Below are positions 1-13,060 of a stretch of 64,000 nucleotides of DNA, piece by piece. This DNA is from Azolla caroliniana (Eukaryota > Polypodiophyta): the NCBI GenBank assembly GCA_043228905.1, contig JBHGNT010000006.1, forward strand, positions 930,001 through 994,000. Reading direction: 5' to 3'. A model generated the notes under the pieces. It saw nothing but the letters and a program-made list of their open reading frames with translations, had not been told where the DNA came from and made no database searches. Position 1 is the first letter of the stretch. The number at the start of each line of letters is the position of its first letter. A program made the position numbers and the translations under genes.

Positions 1-1389
1 GTCCAATCATACCTCGACGATCCGAGAGACTGTCGCAACCTCCGGAGAGGTATTCTCCTGGAATTTTCTTCACCGACGCCGGCGAACCGACGTCTTACGA
101 AGAAGCATCGACATCTGTCGATTCAGCCACCTGGCATCTGGCGATGGAGTCGGAAATGCACTCCATTCGGGCAAACAAGACTTGGGATCTGGTCGAATTA
201 CCTAGGAACCGACGTGCTCTTCCTTGCAAGTGGGTTTATCGACTAAAAGAGACGTCTGATTCGACCACCCCAAAGTACAAGGCCAGATTAGTTGCGAAGG
301 GCTTCCGACAAGAATATGGCGTCGACTTCGACGAGATTTTTTCACCAGTGGTGAAAATGACAACCCTTCGTTTTCTACTCGGCGTAGTGGCAGCCGACAA
401 CTTGGAGCTGATTCAGCTAGATGTCAAAACAGCCTTCCTCCATGGTGATCTTGAAGAGGAAATTTATATGGAGCAGCCAAAAGGCTTCGTGGCACCTGGC
501 CAAGAACATCTAGTCTGCCGACTCAGGAAGAGTCTATACGGCCTCAAACAGGCACCGCGACAATGGTACAAGAAGTTCGACGACTTCATCCAATCGATTG
601 GCTTCTCAAAAAGCGATGAGGACCATTGTCTTTTTACCAACACAGCTCAAGATGGATCACCCATCTTCCTCATCATTTACGTGGATGACATGCTAATTTC
701 TGGACGCCACGCGGGCGAACTTGCCGATCTCATTCGGCAACTGCGGTTGAAGTTTGCCATGAAGGACCTCGGTCCGGCACGACACATACTTGGCATGAAG
801 ATTAGTCGGCATCGCGATCAACGACATCTTTTTTTGTCTCAGACCGACTATATCGGACGTGTCTTGGAACGCTTCAACATGCAATCAGCCAAATCTGCTT
901 CAACCCCGCTCCCCATGAATCTTCGGCTCTCTCAGCGAGACTGCCCGACATCCGGTCCGGAGGGGGAAGATATGAAGTCGGTACCGTATGCACCGGCAGT
1001 CGGCTCCCTTATGTACCTGATGGTCGCGACACGGCCTGATATTTCTCACGCCGTAGGAGTCGTTAGCAGATTTATGCACAATCCCGGCCGATCGCATTGG
1101 AACGCAGTCAAGCATGTGTTCAGATATCTGGCTGGCACAAAAGACCACGGCATTCTTTTCGGTCCGAACCGAACCTCAGGCGTAGTCGGTTACACCGACT
1201 CGGACTTCGCTAGCTGTATAGACAGTCGGAAATCAACAACCGGATACTGCTTCAAATTCGGCAATGGAGCAATCTCGTGGAAGTCGAAACTTCAGGAGTG
1301 CACAACGACCTCAACGACCGAAGCAGAATATGTAGCTGCGTCCGACGCAGCAAAAGAAGCTTTGTGGCTCGGTCGGCTGGCGCACACGT
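1..1389 (+). pseudogene. Ty1/copia (Tork-like) pol fragment: RT and start of RNase H
   Basis: This is the 3' part of a copia polyprotein, open from base 3 to the junction at 1389. It starts in the integrase-RT linker, which carries an RRSERLSQPPERYSP-type signature. A full reverse transcriptase domain follows, with KARLVAKGF, QLDVKTAFLHGDLEEEIYM, LYGLKQAPRQWY and the catalytic YVDDMLISG near base 680. RNase H begins at GYTDSDFASC and reaches TEAEYVAASDAAKEALWL. The frame is cut inside RNase H at 1390, where the LTR of a gag-only element begins. The 5' end lies outside the window. The sequence resembles the Tork-type element at 52252-58041 more than copia-A, so the copia-A tail that follows at 4761 is not its natural 3' end. 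It is a relic. Confidence 0.9.
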
Positions 1390-2027
1390 TGTCGCGAAGA
1401 TTCGCGCGTGCGTGTGCTACTCGAGCGACCACCGGGGTCTTGGACTGGGGAGGATGATCGCGGAATTATCGACGCTAGATGACGATCAATGTAAGATTAA
1501 ATGAAAATGGTTTACTTGAGAAGAAGAAAAATTGTACACTTGAGAAGTAGAAAAATATGAAGAAGATAAAGACAAATATTATATTGATGATAATGGTGTT
1601 GGTGATATCACATATTGAGCCCCCCTTACACAAGCCCAACTAGAGGCTTTTATAGGTCTTTCCATGCTCGTGACATGCACAAAACTATGGGCTAAAACCA
1701 TGGTTTTGTGCACACGGTTTTGCTTATGTCATGCACAAACCATGGGTTTAAAACCATGGTTTTGTGTACACGGTTTTCTATGGTTGTTTCGTCTATAATT
1801 TGTATATGAAAAGGAAATACATAAAATTTACACTATATGATAGTTGTCCTAGTGGTAAGGCAATTGTCTTGTATCTTAGAGGTGCAAGGTTCAAACCTTG
1901 CTTGCACCCCTCTATATGAACTCAAGTGCCACTAGGCCTTAGGAGGCTTATTTGCTAAGTGTATGTGCACATCCTTGGTTTATTCATCTCACTCGGTTTC
2001 ACACCGTAGCCGAAAATCGTCACGACA
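1390..2027 (-). repeat. 3' LTR of the gag-only element, 638 bp
   Basis: On the minus strand it starts TGTCGTGACG just after a purine-rich tract and ends TTCGCGACA, giving TG...CA ends and a short TGTCG/CGACA inverted repeat. It holds a minus-strand TATAAAA at 1648-1654, two tandem hairpins at 1676-1712 and 1732-1769, and a tRNA-like segment at about 1843-1905. Confidence 0.8.
1648..1654 (-). promoter_or_regulatory. TATA box of the gag-only element LTR
   Basis: The minus strand reads TATAAAA in a GC-richer context. The same heptamer is present in the other LTR at 4517-4523, where it would drive the gag transcript. Assigned by motif and position only. Confidence 0.5.
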
Positions 2028-2041
2028 TCCACCCCCACCAA
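2028..2041 (-). promoter_or_regulatory. Polypurine tract of the gag-only element
   Basis: The minus strand reads GGTGGGGGTGGA directly before the TGTCGTGACG LTR start. This is the expected position for plus-strand priming. Confidence 0.6.
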
Positions 2042-2117
2042 ACCCGCACATCCTCCGGTATGTGCCGAGAAAGGTGAAGAGGTGAGATCTTTGGCAACGG
2101 TGATCAACCGAGTTCCT

Positions 2118-4214
2118 CTACACGCTCGTCGACTTCGTCTTCCACTTCGAGTATGCACAATCTTTCCAACCGAACCACCGTAGCCACCCGATCCACCATA
2201 TCCGGCGCTCACACCTTCTTCCCCGATCGGTTGTAGTAGATCTACCGAACGATGTCGTCGATACGACCGCTCTTCCTTCGTCCACCGCGTGTGTCCTTCG
2301 ATTGGACTCCTGACCACTCCTCACGCTCACCGTCTTCAACTGGGTATTGTAGATCGTTCGTGTCGATCTCCGATTAGGCCGGGTTTGCCCTTGTCCGGAT
2401 CGGTCTCCACCGATCGCTTCTTGGCTTGGTTGGCCTTCGTCTGCATTCACATTTCGCCGAGTCGGGCTCGACCGATTGATTCTGGCTGGGTCGGCCCCCT
2501 TTTGGATCGGAATCGTCCGATCGATTTTCGCCGAATCAGGTTTCGGCCGGGTCGGCCCCGGTCGATCGGCTCCCATGTGGATCTTCCTTCGTTCGGGTCG
2601 GAATCCCGGCCGGATCGTCTTCCGGTTCAACCGGTTCTCGACTCTTCCTTCCTTCCCGCATGCAACCTCTCCATCGAACTCAACCACAGCTTCATCCTTG
2701 GCCTCCACGTCGGCCATATCCTTCCCTCCATGTATGCTCGCTGCGAGCCATATTGTCTCCTCTTCGCCACCTCCTTTATCTTCGGTCTTATGCCGACACA
2801 CGGTCTCGACTGCCGAAGTCTCCGGAACCAGTGTGAAGGAATCCCTTCGCTCATGCACATTTACCTTGTCTTCTTCATCGCCCTTCCGGTCGTCCTCTTT
2901 TTTGTCCACACATTCCGTCTCTCCGGTCTCACGTTGGCGCACGTGCACAACCGCCGAAGTCTCTAGAATAGGTGTGGGGATATCCTTTCTTCCTCGATCT
3001 TCTTCCTCTTTGTGTTGGGTCTTTGTCTTCCCGTCACCACCTTCCGTCTCTCCGGTCTCACGTTGGCACATGGGTGCAACCGCCGAAGTCTCTGGAACAA
3101 TCGTGGAGAAAGTCTTGACATGGCTATCCGTTGTCGACTCGTCCATAGCCACCTCCGACTCGATGTCGTTTGTCATGGCTACCTCCTCAATCTCTTCAGA
3201 CTCAAACACTTTTCCTCCCTCGATCATGCAAGCTTTTCTCATGCTTGCGCCGTCATCACCTGATGTTTCGTACACAATGCGTGTTCCAAAACATTTATCC
3301 TCCCTCGAAGTGGCGTTCGCCGTCCTCGAGTCATCGGCCTCCTCCTTCGCCGTCGTTTCTTTGTAAGACAAGAAGGTGACTTGTTTCACACCTTCTCTCT
3401 CGGTACCGTCATACCGAACTAGAGCCTTTGTATCGGCCACTTCATTAACCCGCATTTGTTGGGAGGTCTCTTCTTCCTCGATCACCATTCGCCTCGGTTT
3501 TGTCTCCCTTCTAAGCTTCATTTCTTTTGTTGGTGGTGCGTTGTTGCATCTCGTCCCTCTTCGATCGTCCCTCATGGGCCGTCTTGTTGTCATCGATATT
3601 CTCGCTTGCCCCTTATCGTGTAGTCGGCATACACTTTCCACTTTGCTCCAATCCTCGATGAGGCCATTTGCACCATCATCTTCTTCGAGTTTGAGGCCGA
3701 TCGCCATCCTTTCCATTCGATCGATTGACTTCACGAACATAAGGACCTTATCGACCCCCACCAATCTTTGTTCCCGCTCCGACAATTGAGAAAAATGATG
3801 CTCGAAGTCTATGAATGCTTGTGTTGCGCCTTGGTGGGTCTTCGCTGATGCCACCCATTGGTCGAAGTTGCGTCGATCTTGTCCCTTTAGTCTCTCATAG
3901 TCATATTCCTCCAATAGAGCCTTCTCAAAAGTCGCCCACGAATCATGAGCTTCTAGAAGCTCTTCTACATATTTGAAGATCGGTTGAGACACCACCCGAC
4001 AAAAGTACTCTAGCCTCATAGCTTTGTCCACACCTCTTGAATCCATCTCCGCATTGTAGACTTTTAGGAAACTTTGGACTTCGGCACCGTTGAAATAGCT
4101 CATTCGTTCGACTACCTTGTCGACGGCTTGTTGGGCTTCATTTCTTCTTTTCCCTTCTATCAGAAACTCCATCATCCTTTTTGACATTGCCTCCATGAGA
4201 TATTCGACATCCAT
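2118..4214 (-). CDS. Gag-like protein of the gag-only LTR element (698 aa)
   Basis: The ORF is uninterrupted, starting 45 bp inside the 5' LTR and ending about 75 bp before the polypurine tract. The first 150 residues look like a plant Ty3/gypsy gag: a helical FLKVYNAEMDSRGVDKAMRL segment followed by SWATFEKALLEEYDYE. No CCHC zinc knuckle or protease DSG motif is visible. The rest is charged and low-complexity. About residues 370-480 carry three degenerate repeats built on ETSAV and an RxxETGETE-like unit, and the C-terminal part is Arg/Pro-rich. The long frame in a non-autonomous element suggests selection on the protein or very recent insertion. The start codon is the first ATG after the primer-binding site. 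Confidence 0.7.
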   Translation of the reverse strand: MDVEYLMEAMSKRMMEFLIEGKRRNEAQQAVDKVVERMSYFNGAEVQSFLKVYNAEMDSRGVDKAMRLEYFCRVVSQPIFKYVEELLEAHDSWATFEKALLEEYDYERLKGQDRRNFDQWVASAKTHQGATQAFIDFEHHFSQLSEREQRLVGVDKVLMFVKSIDRMERMAIGLKLEEDDGANGLIEDWSKVESVCRLHDKGQARISMTTRRPMRDDRRGTRCNNAPPTKEMKLRRETKPRRMVIEEEETSQQMRVNEVADTKALVRYDGTEREGVKQVTFLSYKETTAKEEADDSRTANATSREDKCFGTRIVYETSGDDGASMRKACMIEGGKVFESEEIEEVAMTNDIESEVAMDESTTDSHVKTFSTIVPETSAVAPMCQRETGETEGGDGKTKTQHKEEEDRGRKDIPTPILETSAVVHVRQRETGETECVDKKEDDRKGDEEDKVNVHERRDSFTLVPETSAVETVCRHKTEDKGGGEEETIWLAASIHGGKDMADVEAKDEAVVEFDGEVACGKEGRVENRLNRKTIRPGFRPERRKIHMGADRPGPTRPKPDSAKIDRTIPIQKGADPARINRSSPTRRNVNADEGQPSQEAIGGDRSGQGQTRPNRRSTRTIYNTQLKTVSVRSGQESNRRTHAVDEGRAVVSTTSFGRSTTTDRGRRCERRIWWIGWLRWFGWKDCAYSKWKTKSTSV

Positions 4215-4235
4215 CTTCGTCCTCCCCTGTTGCTC

Positions 4236-4253
4236 TTCACGTCGGGTTCACCA
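4236..4253 (-). promoter_or_regulatory. Primer-binding site of the gag-only element
   Basis: A few bases inside the inner end of the 5' LTR the plus strand reads TTCACGTCGGGTTCACCA, which looks like a tRNA 3' end with terminal CCA. The minus strand would therefore pair with such a tRNA. It is not the initiator-Met site used by the copia elements here. I cannot name the tRNA. Confidence 0.55.
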
Positions 4254-4258
4254 AATGA

Positions 4259-4760
4259 TGTCGCGAAGATTCGCGCGTGCGTGTGCTACTCGAGCGACCA
4301 CCGGGGTCTTGGACTGGGGAGGATGATCGCGGAATTATCGACGCTAGATGACGATCAATGTAAGATTAAATGAAAATGGTTTACTTGAGAAGAAGAAAAA
4401 TTGTACACTTGAGAAGTAGAAAAATATGAAGAAGATAAAGACAAATATTATATTGATGATAATGGTGTTGGTGATATCACATATTGAGCCCCCCTTACAC
4501 AAGCCCAACTAGAGGCTTTTATAGGTCTTTCCATGCTCGTGACATGCACAAAACTATGGGCTAAAACCATGGTTTTGTGCACACGGTTTTGCTTATGTCA
4601 TGCACAAACCATGGGTTTAAAACCATGGTTTTGTGTACACGGTTTTCTATGGTTGTTTCGTCTATAATTTGTATATGAAAAGGAAATACATAAAATTTAC
4701 ACTATATGATAGTTGTCCTAGTGGTAAGGCAATTGTCTTGTATCTTAGAGGTGCAAGGTT
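4259..4760 (-). repeat. 5' LTR of the gag-only element, truncated
   Basis: This copy is identical by eye to 1390-1891, which indicates recent insertion or recent gene conversion. It stops at 4760 inside what would be the first part of the LTR in minus sense, then abuts copia-A RNase H sequence. Confidence 0.85.
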
Positions 4761-5551
4761 AAACGACCGACATCTTCACTAAAGCCTTAGGAGCATACAA
4801 GTTGTGGCACTTCATGACCGATCTCGGAGTGACGATCCCTGACCTACCAAGCTTGAGGGGGAGTACTGAAGACATTACGCAATAACGCGTGGATTCCGCA
4901 AGCCGCGCACACTACGCAACAACGCGTGGATTACGCAACCACGCAACGAAGCCGCGAAGAGCCGATCTACCGCACAAAGCCGCGAAGAAAGACGCAAGTC
5001 GAAGCACAGACTTCGCAACTACGCACAATGCAAGCTGGAGCACGGATTGCACAACTCCGCACAAAGCGAGTCGACACGAGTCGATGCGAACTCCGGAACG
5101 CGAGTCGAAGCGGATTTCGGATATCGTCTGAAACCGACCCGACTTGAGCTTGAGGGGGCGTGTTGAGGATCAAGCTTAACTTGGTCTAGTGTGTGAACTC
5201 ACCTTGAGAGTGAATAGACACTCCAACGGTCAAGAGTCACCATTAAGTCACCTCTTTGTATTCTAGCATTAAGTATGAGTCATAGAATCATATTCTATGA
5301 CACATAACTTATGAGCTTTCACATTCCTCATGCTCCATGAGCCTTGTAGTTAATGAAGAGAGAGGGTGACTATATAAAGCACCCTCCTCCCACCTTGTAT
5401 TGTGTTGAGTCTTTCTCCTTTGTTAATATACTCTTACCTTGTGTATTCTCTGTGTCTTATTCCTTGTCTCTCTCTCTCACTCTCTCTCTCATACACACAC
5501 ATAAGTCATATCTTTTCCGCTTCACAAGAATCCATCTCTTGATTGTTTACA
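4761..5551 (+). mobile_element. 3' end of a copia-A element: RNase H tail, spacer, 3' LTR
   Basis: The first codons encode the C-terminal RNase H signature DIFTKALGAYKLWHFMTDLG and end near a first purine-rich motif (CTTGAGGGGGAG, about 4852). A CG-rich spacer of about 290 bp follows, with repeated ACGCAACNACGC-like units. The true polypurine tract GAGCTTGAGGGGGCG then precedes the LTR at 5161. Nearly the same segment recurs at 31203-31966, and in reverse at 49382-50140. Everything upstream in this copy is missing. Confidence 0.85.
5161..5551 (+). repeat. 3' LTR of copia-A, 391 bp
   Basis: It starts TGTTGAGGATC after the polypurine tract and ends TGATTGTTTACA, giving TG...CA ends. It carries a TATATAAAG box at 5371-5379 and a CT/CA-rich run near 5465-5505, the region that is expanded into microsatellites in related LTRs. 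Confidence 0.85.
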
Positions 5552-8168
5552 GTGATTATAAAGCAACTACCCATAACTCAACATTATGTGGCCCTAATTT
5601 TCCTTCCATATCCTTTATTGTCATGGCTTTCCAATCCTACGTACACACACAATCATTGGAGGTCAATTTCCTCACGAGACCTGTAAGCTAACCCATAAAT
5701 TTGATCCTTTTGTGATCAAAAGGGTTGGTCTATTTAGAAAGTTGTCCAATTTAGATTCCTAGCTTCCCACTTCCATTTCATAATAGGTGGTCCTAAATTT
5801 ACAAATGAGTTTGTTCTATCCATTTAGGGGAAATCAATTTCTATCAATTAGAATCCAGTGCCCAAAATTCGTAAAACAAATAAAACTTATAAGCATAAGG
5901 TAAATGAACAACTATAAAATTTACTTGATTTACGTTAGTGGTAAAGCATGAGCTTAGGGACTTCAGAGTTGTTTCTTTAACAATGGATATTATCATGCTC
6001 CACAATCAAGGCTAGAACAATGACGTTGCTCTCCTAAAAACGAATTTACGTTTTCAAACTCCACAACCCAAGCCTTGAAACATTGACAATGCCTCACAAT
6101 CCATTATGCATTGAAGTTCGCAACCCAAGATAAATATCCAGAAATCATATGCAATAAGATAGCACACCATTTTAAAACATAAGGTTAATAAACAATAGGG
6201 AAATCACAATGTATAACAAAATGTTGTCCAAAACTAGAATCCTTAACAATGATACATATTTGATGAATCATTTCTCCATATTAAAAGACACCATGTGTAA
6301 AGGAAAGGATAAGCAACCTCAATAACATTATTCATATATTTATAGGTTTACAAGACAAGACTCCTTAGTGGTACCTTCTTGATGGTTATAAATTTGAGAC
6401 CCTAATGTTAATTGGATACGAAGATACACTTGTTGTCAAAATTTGAGAACTCTAGCTCAATCTCAAAGTGGGGAATAATTTCTTGATACTATAAGGTTCC
6501 CAAAGGTCTCATGACAACATTATATCAATCTATATTAACACACTCCATTCTCAAAACAATAATCTATAATCGTTGCTACTCTATATCTCATGCTCATTAT
6601 GTTGCATACCATAATTAAAGATAAGGAAAGTTGCTTAAATACTAATGTCTATCTACTAGCGACGACAATACTATTATACCATATCACACGAAAAATTTGA
6701 CTTGTCCTAAATATACATGCCTTATTTTTTACAACTTAGAATTAAGGACAACCCATTGAGCCAAAAAAAACTTTATACATGCCAAAATGGTCTATAATGA
6801 TGCACATTGAAAGAATAGAAATAAACAAATATGACGAAGTTATCAACATATTCTCAACCTCGAACATAGCATTTTATTAGGTGGTCACAACTTCCAAGGT
6901 AATTGGATATCAATAAAATACCTTTTTGTAAACATATTACAAGTGTGTATCTATTCTATTAAAAAGTGCAAGATGACTCACTAAATTTTACAAACCATGA
7001 GAATGAAGTTTCCATTGTCTCAGAAGCTATTTTCATTGCTTTTAAAATCATGTCATCTTTATTTCAAAGAAAGATAAAATAATAATGCACACATACTTTA
7101 ATGTGTACATCTTCCGCCTCGCCTTAAGCTTTAGCAAAAGAGGTTTTTGTGTATGGACAATTTGTTTGCAATCTCTTTGGAAGGACATGTTTGCAACTAT
7201 CATACCAAACAAATTTCACCTTGTTCAAATGTTTTAATATTTGCATTCTAAGGTGCGAGAATCATTTCATTTTTTTTCATCAATGTTATTTAAAGATGCA
7301 ATCATCATGCTAGCTACATGTGATTTCTCAATAAGATTTACACTTTTGCTTCATAAACATGAGCAAGCATTGCTTGTCTTTTGCATTTATGCGCCAAGCT
7401 TTTAGTTCATTTGGTGCATTGCCTACATACAAACATGATGATTCCATCACTTCTCTATGACAATGATTATATTCTTGGTCTTTGGAATAGTGAAGTTTGA
7501 TAAGATACGATATGGTGAATCTTGAGTAGTTTCATATGGTTGAAAGGATTCGCTTATTGTTTTAACAAGTCTGATGGACTTTTGGCCTTTTACGACCCTA
7601 ACTATGTTAGACATAAGGAGGTTAAGCTTGAGGATTTTAGAGCCGTATAAAAAATTATCGAGATTCAAACATTCATGTAGTGATCAAATCACGGTTTTTA
7701 AAACTTTCCAAAAACTTATAAAACAAACCCAAATTTCAAAGTTAATGCCACCAAATGTGGCTAGAATATGTGTATCCCATAAGATTAGACAAGACGAAAA
7801 CATTTGATAGTTGGCAATCATTCAAAGAAAGAACATTGCCATGTAAACATGCACTCGAAAATGATATACATGGGGGGGGTGGGGGTGGGGGTGTGTGTGG
7901 AGTTGTGGGACGATACTAAATTGAGTTTTTCATACTTGAAGCAATAAAAAGGGTTCTATTCTCCTTGGTAAAAAAAAAGAGCTACAAATGGAAAGGTAAT
8001 TAAAAGGGGGTTGTTCGCTCTGGCTGAGTGATGAACTAGAGTTTGAGATGTAACTCCCCGTGTTTCTTGTGTTTCAGAAGTAAGAGACGAGGTTGGATGG
8101 CCGACAAAGCAAAGTGAGGGTCATTAAGAAGAGTATATGATCGAGGTAGTGAGTTTGGCGTGGGTGTA
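5552..8168. other. AT-rich spacer, no gene recognised
   Basis: No ORF with recognisable homology is present. There are weak tRNA-promoter-like motifs (for example TTAGTGGTAAAGC near 5938), a G-rich tract at 7870-7900, and short homopolymers. It is probably decayed repeat DNA. Confidence 0.5.
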
Positions 8169-8217
<49 letters not shown>

Positions 8218-8333
8218 GGAAGAGATGAAAGACACACAAACTTATAGAAAGACATGCTGGACGTGCGAACACATACACACAATATACCATACATACGTAC
8301 GTACGTGCATACATATACACATATACGTGTATG

Positions 8334-8365
<32 letters not shown>

Positions 8366-8366
8366 C
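8169..8366. repeat. Microsatellite cluster: (CA)n, ACGT-type and (TA)n
   Basis: A (CA)n run of about 45 bp lies at 8169-8213, ACGTACGT-like repeats lie near 8294-8310, and (TA)n blocks lie at 8336-8366. Any long frames across it are repeat artefacts. Confidence 0.9.
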
Positions 8367-8712
8367 ACTGTAATACATATACAAGTAGCGACACAAGGCA
8401 CAAAATACTACTAACAAAGAGGGAAGGAGCACATGGGAAGCATCTTCCTTTTCATTTGCTGTACACACACAAATGTGTTGTATGTGTATTTTGACAGAAT
8501 TTGACAGAGAGAGTTTTCTTAAAAAGAAGAGGGTTTTCAGAGAATTTGAGTGGGACCCCCCCTCTTTCTTTCTCGCTCACAGACTGTCTGTCTTTTTAAG
8601 ACAGTAGACAGCGCCCCTTTAAGCTAGCGCCCCGCCCCTGCTTCTTCATTTGAACACACGGAGAACACAGACACAGAAGAGTCTCACCATTCAAGTTTCT
8701 CTTCCAATCTTG

Positions 8713-9719
8713 GTATGCCTCCTTACTCAAGCTTCAACATTTGTCTGAAAACATTCCCTGGTTTTGATTTCGATTTATGGGTCTCTTTTTTGTTTGTTAA
8801 TAGTCTATCCTGTTTACTATTTTATTTCTTCATTTTATCTTCAATAGATTGATCGATTAATTACAAAGGCTCAGAATAAAGGTCGTTCCTCAATCTTTGT
8901 GTTAGATTATGCTGCTCAAAGATGGTTTAAGCTCAAATTTTTCCTCATCTGTGATGCTTTGTCATCATTGGAAATGACCAAAACCCACGTTCTCACATTT
9001 GAATTAGATTATGATTGATAAATGAACACCTTGAATTCTCATCTTGTGTCAAATTATGTCTTCCAAAGATCCAATCTTTGATTTATCCTCGGGTATCCTC
9101 ATGATAACAGTCAGTAGAATTTTATTTGGTTCTGATGTTTGAGCTTTTCTGATCTTCAATGTATCCTTGGCTAAGTTCCTGCATTTGTTGAACTGTAGAA
9201 ACTTTTGGTCTCTGATTTTTGTGTTAGATTATGCACTTTAAATATTTGAGTTTCTATATTTGTGATGGATCATCAGCTATGTTCATGATTTATAGTAGAA
9301 AATTTGTATTATTATCAGATTATGCATGTTTTTCTCATCTGTGATGCTTGATGAGCAGAAACTTTTCCTCTTTTAGCACATAGCCGTCAAAGATTTGAGC
9401 TTTTCTTTATGTCTTTTTCTCACTCTAATGATCTTACTCTAATGACCTTTGCAATGATCTTACTCTAATGGCCACATATTACTCATTCTATGAGTGTCCT
9501 GTGATGCATCGTTTCATTTCTTTAGAATCTTATGATTGCAATGATCCATCTCAAGGCAACTCTCTAGATGCACCAGTTCTCATTCTGATGTAAAAAATGC
9601 ACTGTTGCTGATGAAATCAGCTCATTGCTTTAACTTAACGTATCTATAGCTTGAATGTTTTCTCACCATCTAAATTATCAGCAATAAGTTCTTATGTGTG
9701 CTTATGCGTCCCTTCGCAG
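8713..9719 (+). other. Leader intron in the 5' UTR of the actin gene
   Basis: A donor GTATGCC at 8713 and an acceptor CTTCGCAG ending at 9719 bracket about 1 kb of T-rich sequence, 17 bp before the actin start codon. A long leader intron just before the ATG is a known feature of plant actin genes and often raises expression. The first leader exon probably lies at about 8640-8712. The transcription start is not resolved. Confidence 0.65.
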
Positions 9720-9736
9720 AAAACTTTAAGGAAACA

Positions 9737-11738
<2,002 letters not shown>

Positions 11739-13021
11739 AGGCTTTTGTGGATTTTCTTCAGTGAATGTACATCACATCATTTGATTGGGGGTTGATTTTT
11801 GTATTATTTCAGGAAAAAGCTTCTATTTGTATTGAGGCCATATTGGATTCATGTTATTATTTATTGATTATGGAAGGTTTTTTATTGTTTCTGCAAACAG
11901 GTTAATAGCAGTCGTTGCACAAAAAGAGTGAATCCAAGTGCGAAGTAGACTTGAGAGATGTCCATGTGAAAATAAAAAGTTCTTAATAGCAGTATCATGT
12001 AACAATACAATAAGTTAAGGCACAAAAGAGTGAATCCAAGTGTTAAGGAATTTCCAACCCGTGCAACTAAATGCAATTTACAAAAATAAAAATTTCCAAT
12101 TGATGAACATTCAGCTGTTTTCTAGGTTTTCCATCAGTGCAGATCATTTTAAACCTTAAGGGGTATTGTCATTAGCAATACATAAATAATAATGATAAAA
12201 ATATAGCGAGGACTACATGCAGTAAAATAATCACCTTGCTATCTCATTAGCATTTCTACCATGTTATACCTCAAATTTGGTCTATTGAGTCTCCCTTTAT
12301 GGTAATTTCTTTGCTACATTTTTTTGTATTATAATTTGGGTTATATTTATTTGATTTTGTTTACTCAGAGATGTACAATAAATGCAATGTACATGGACAA
12401 GTAAAGCAACTAATAGCTTGCTCAACAATGTCAGTAAGCACTTTCTCTTGATTTATCAGTGATAAGGAGCCTAACACTGACCAAACTTATATAGGTGATG
12501 GTTCAAAATAACCAAGCATACTTTTTTAATTTACAATGCATGTAAGCACATATTCTGACCATTTCAACTATATCCAAATGAGTTTCTACAGAGTCTAGTT
12601 TTTAGGATCTAAAAAAATTGCACCTTTCAGGATTTCTAAGTATTAGTTAGAATGTAACACATGATCCTAGCTCACTTTTGGAATTCAAGAATTATTCTAG
12701 ATCACTAATAATACTGTGTGTAATGCTAGTTTGAGAACGGGTGTTAATAAAGCACATAAAAATAGGAAAATATCAATCATTTCGATGCTAGTTTGGAAAA
12801 GATGTTACTAAATTGAATAAAGATAGGAAAAAGTTCGTTATTTTCATGAAGGTCGGTCAAACTGCCTTTACTTTGTTTTATTATGCCGAATTCTAGTATA
12901 TATATATATATATATATACTAAAACAACATAACAATACAAAAACCCTTGCTGTTTGTCTAAACTTGTACATGTACACTTCGGTTCAAATCTTATTAGCTT
13001 CACTAATTTACTAGATGACTT

Positions 13022-13060
<39 letters not shown>

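Larger units (their letters stand above)
1390..4760 (-). mobile_element. Gag-only LTR retrotransposon (TR-GAG-like), outer end of 5' LTR truncated
   Basis: Two direct repeats, identical by eye over 502 bp (1390-1891 and 4259-4760), flank 2.2 kb whose only coding content is a gag-like ORF on the minus strand. In minus sense the order is: 5' LTR, primer-binding site, gag ORF, polypurine tract, 3' LTR. The 3' LTR is complete at 638 bp with termini TGTCGTGACG and TTCGCGACA. The 5' LTR lacks its first 136 bp, because the window switches to copia-A sequence at 4761. This explains why no target-site duplication is seen. No protease, RT, RNase H or integrase is present, so the element would depend on another element's enzymes. 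Plant TR-GAG non-autonomous elements have this structure; assignment to that group is inferred. Confidence 0.8.

Noticed and set aside
1843-1905. A tRNA gene
   Set aside because: A and B boxes are present, but no acceptor stem or anticodon arm can be formed; the repeat context favours a SINE-like origin.
1955-2317. 120-codon minus-strand frame at the end of the gag-only element
   Set aside because: It overlaps the gag 3' end, the polypurine tract and the LTR in another frame; no domain.
2289-3789. Plus-strand frames opposite the gag ORF
   Set aside because: Ser/Pro-rich shadows of the charged gag sequence; no homology and wrong strand relative to the LTR signals.
5353-5691. 112-codon frame over the copia-A LTR
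   Set aside because: CT/CA-rich LTR sequence downstream of the TATA box; no domain.
8036-8494. ORFs rich in Cys/Val or Tyr/Ile over 8036-8494
   Set aside because: Translations of (CA)n and (TA)n microsatellites.
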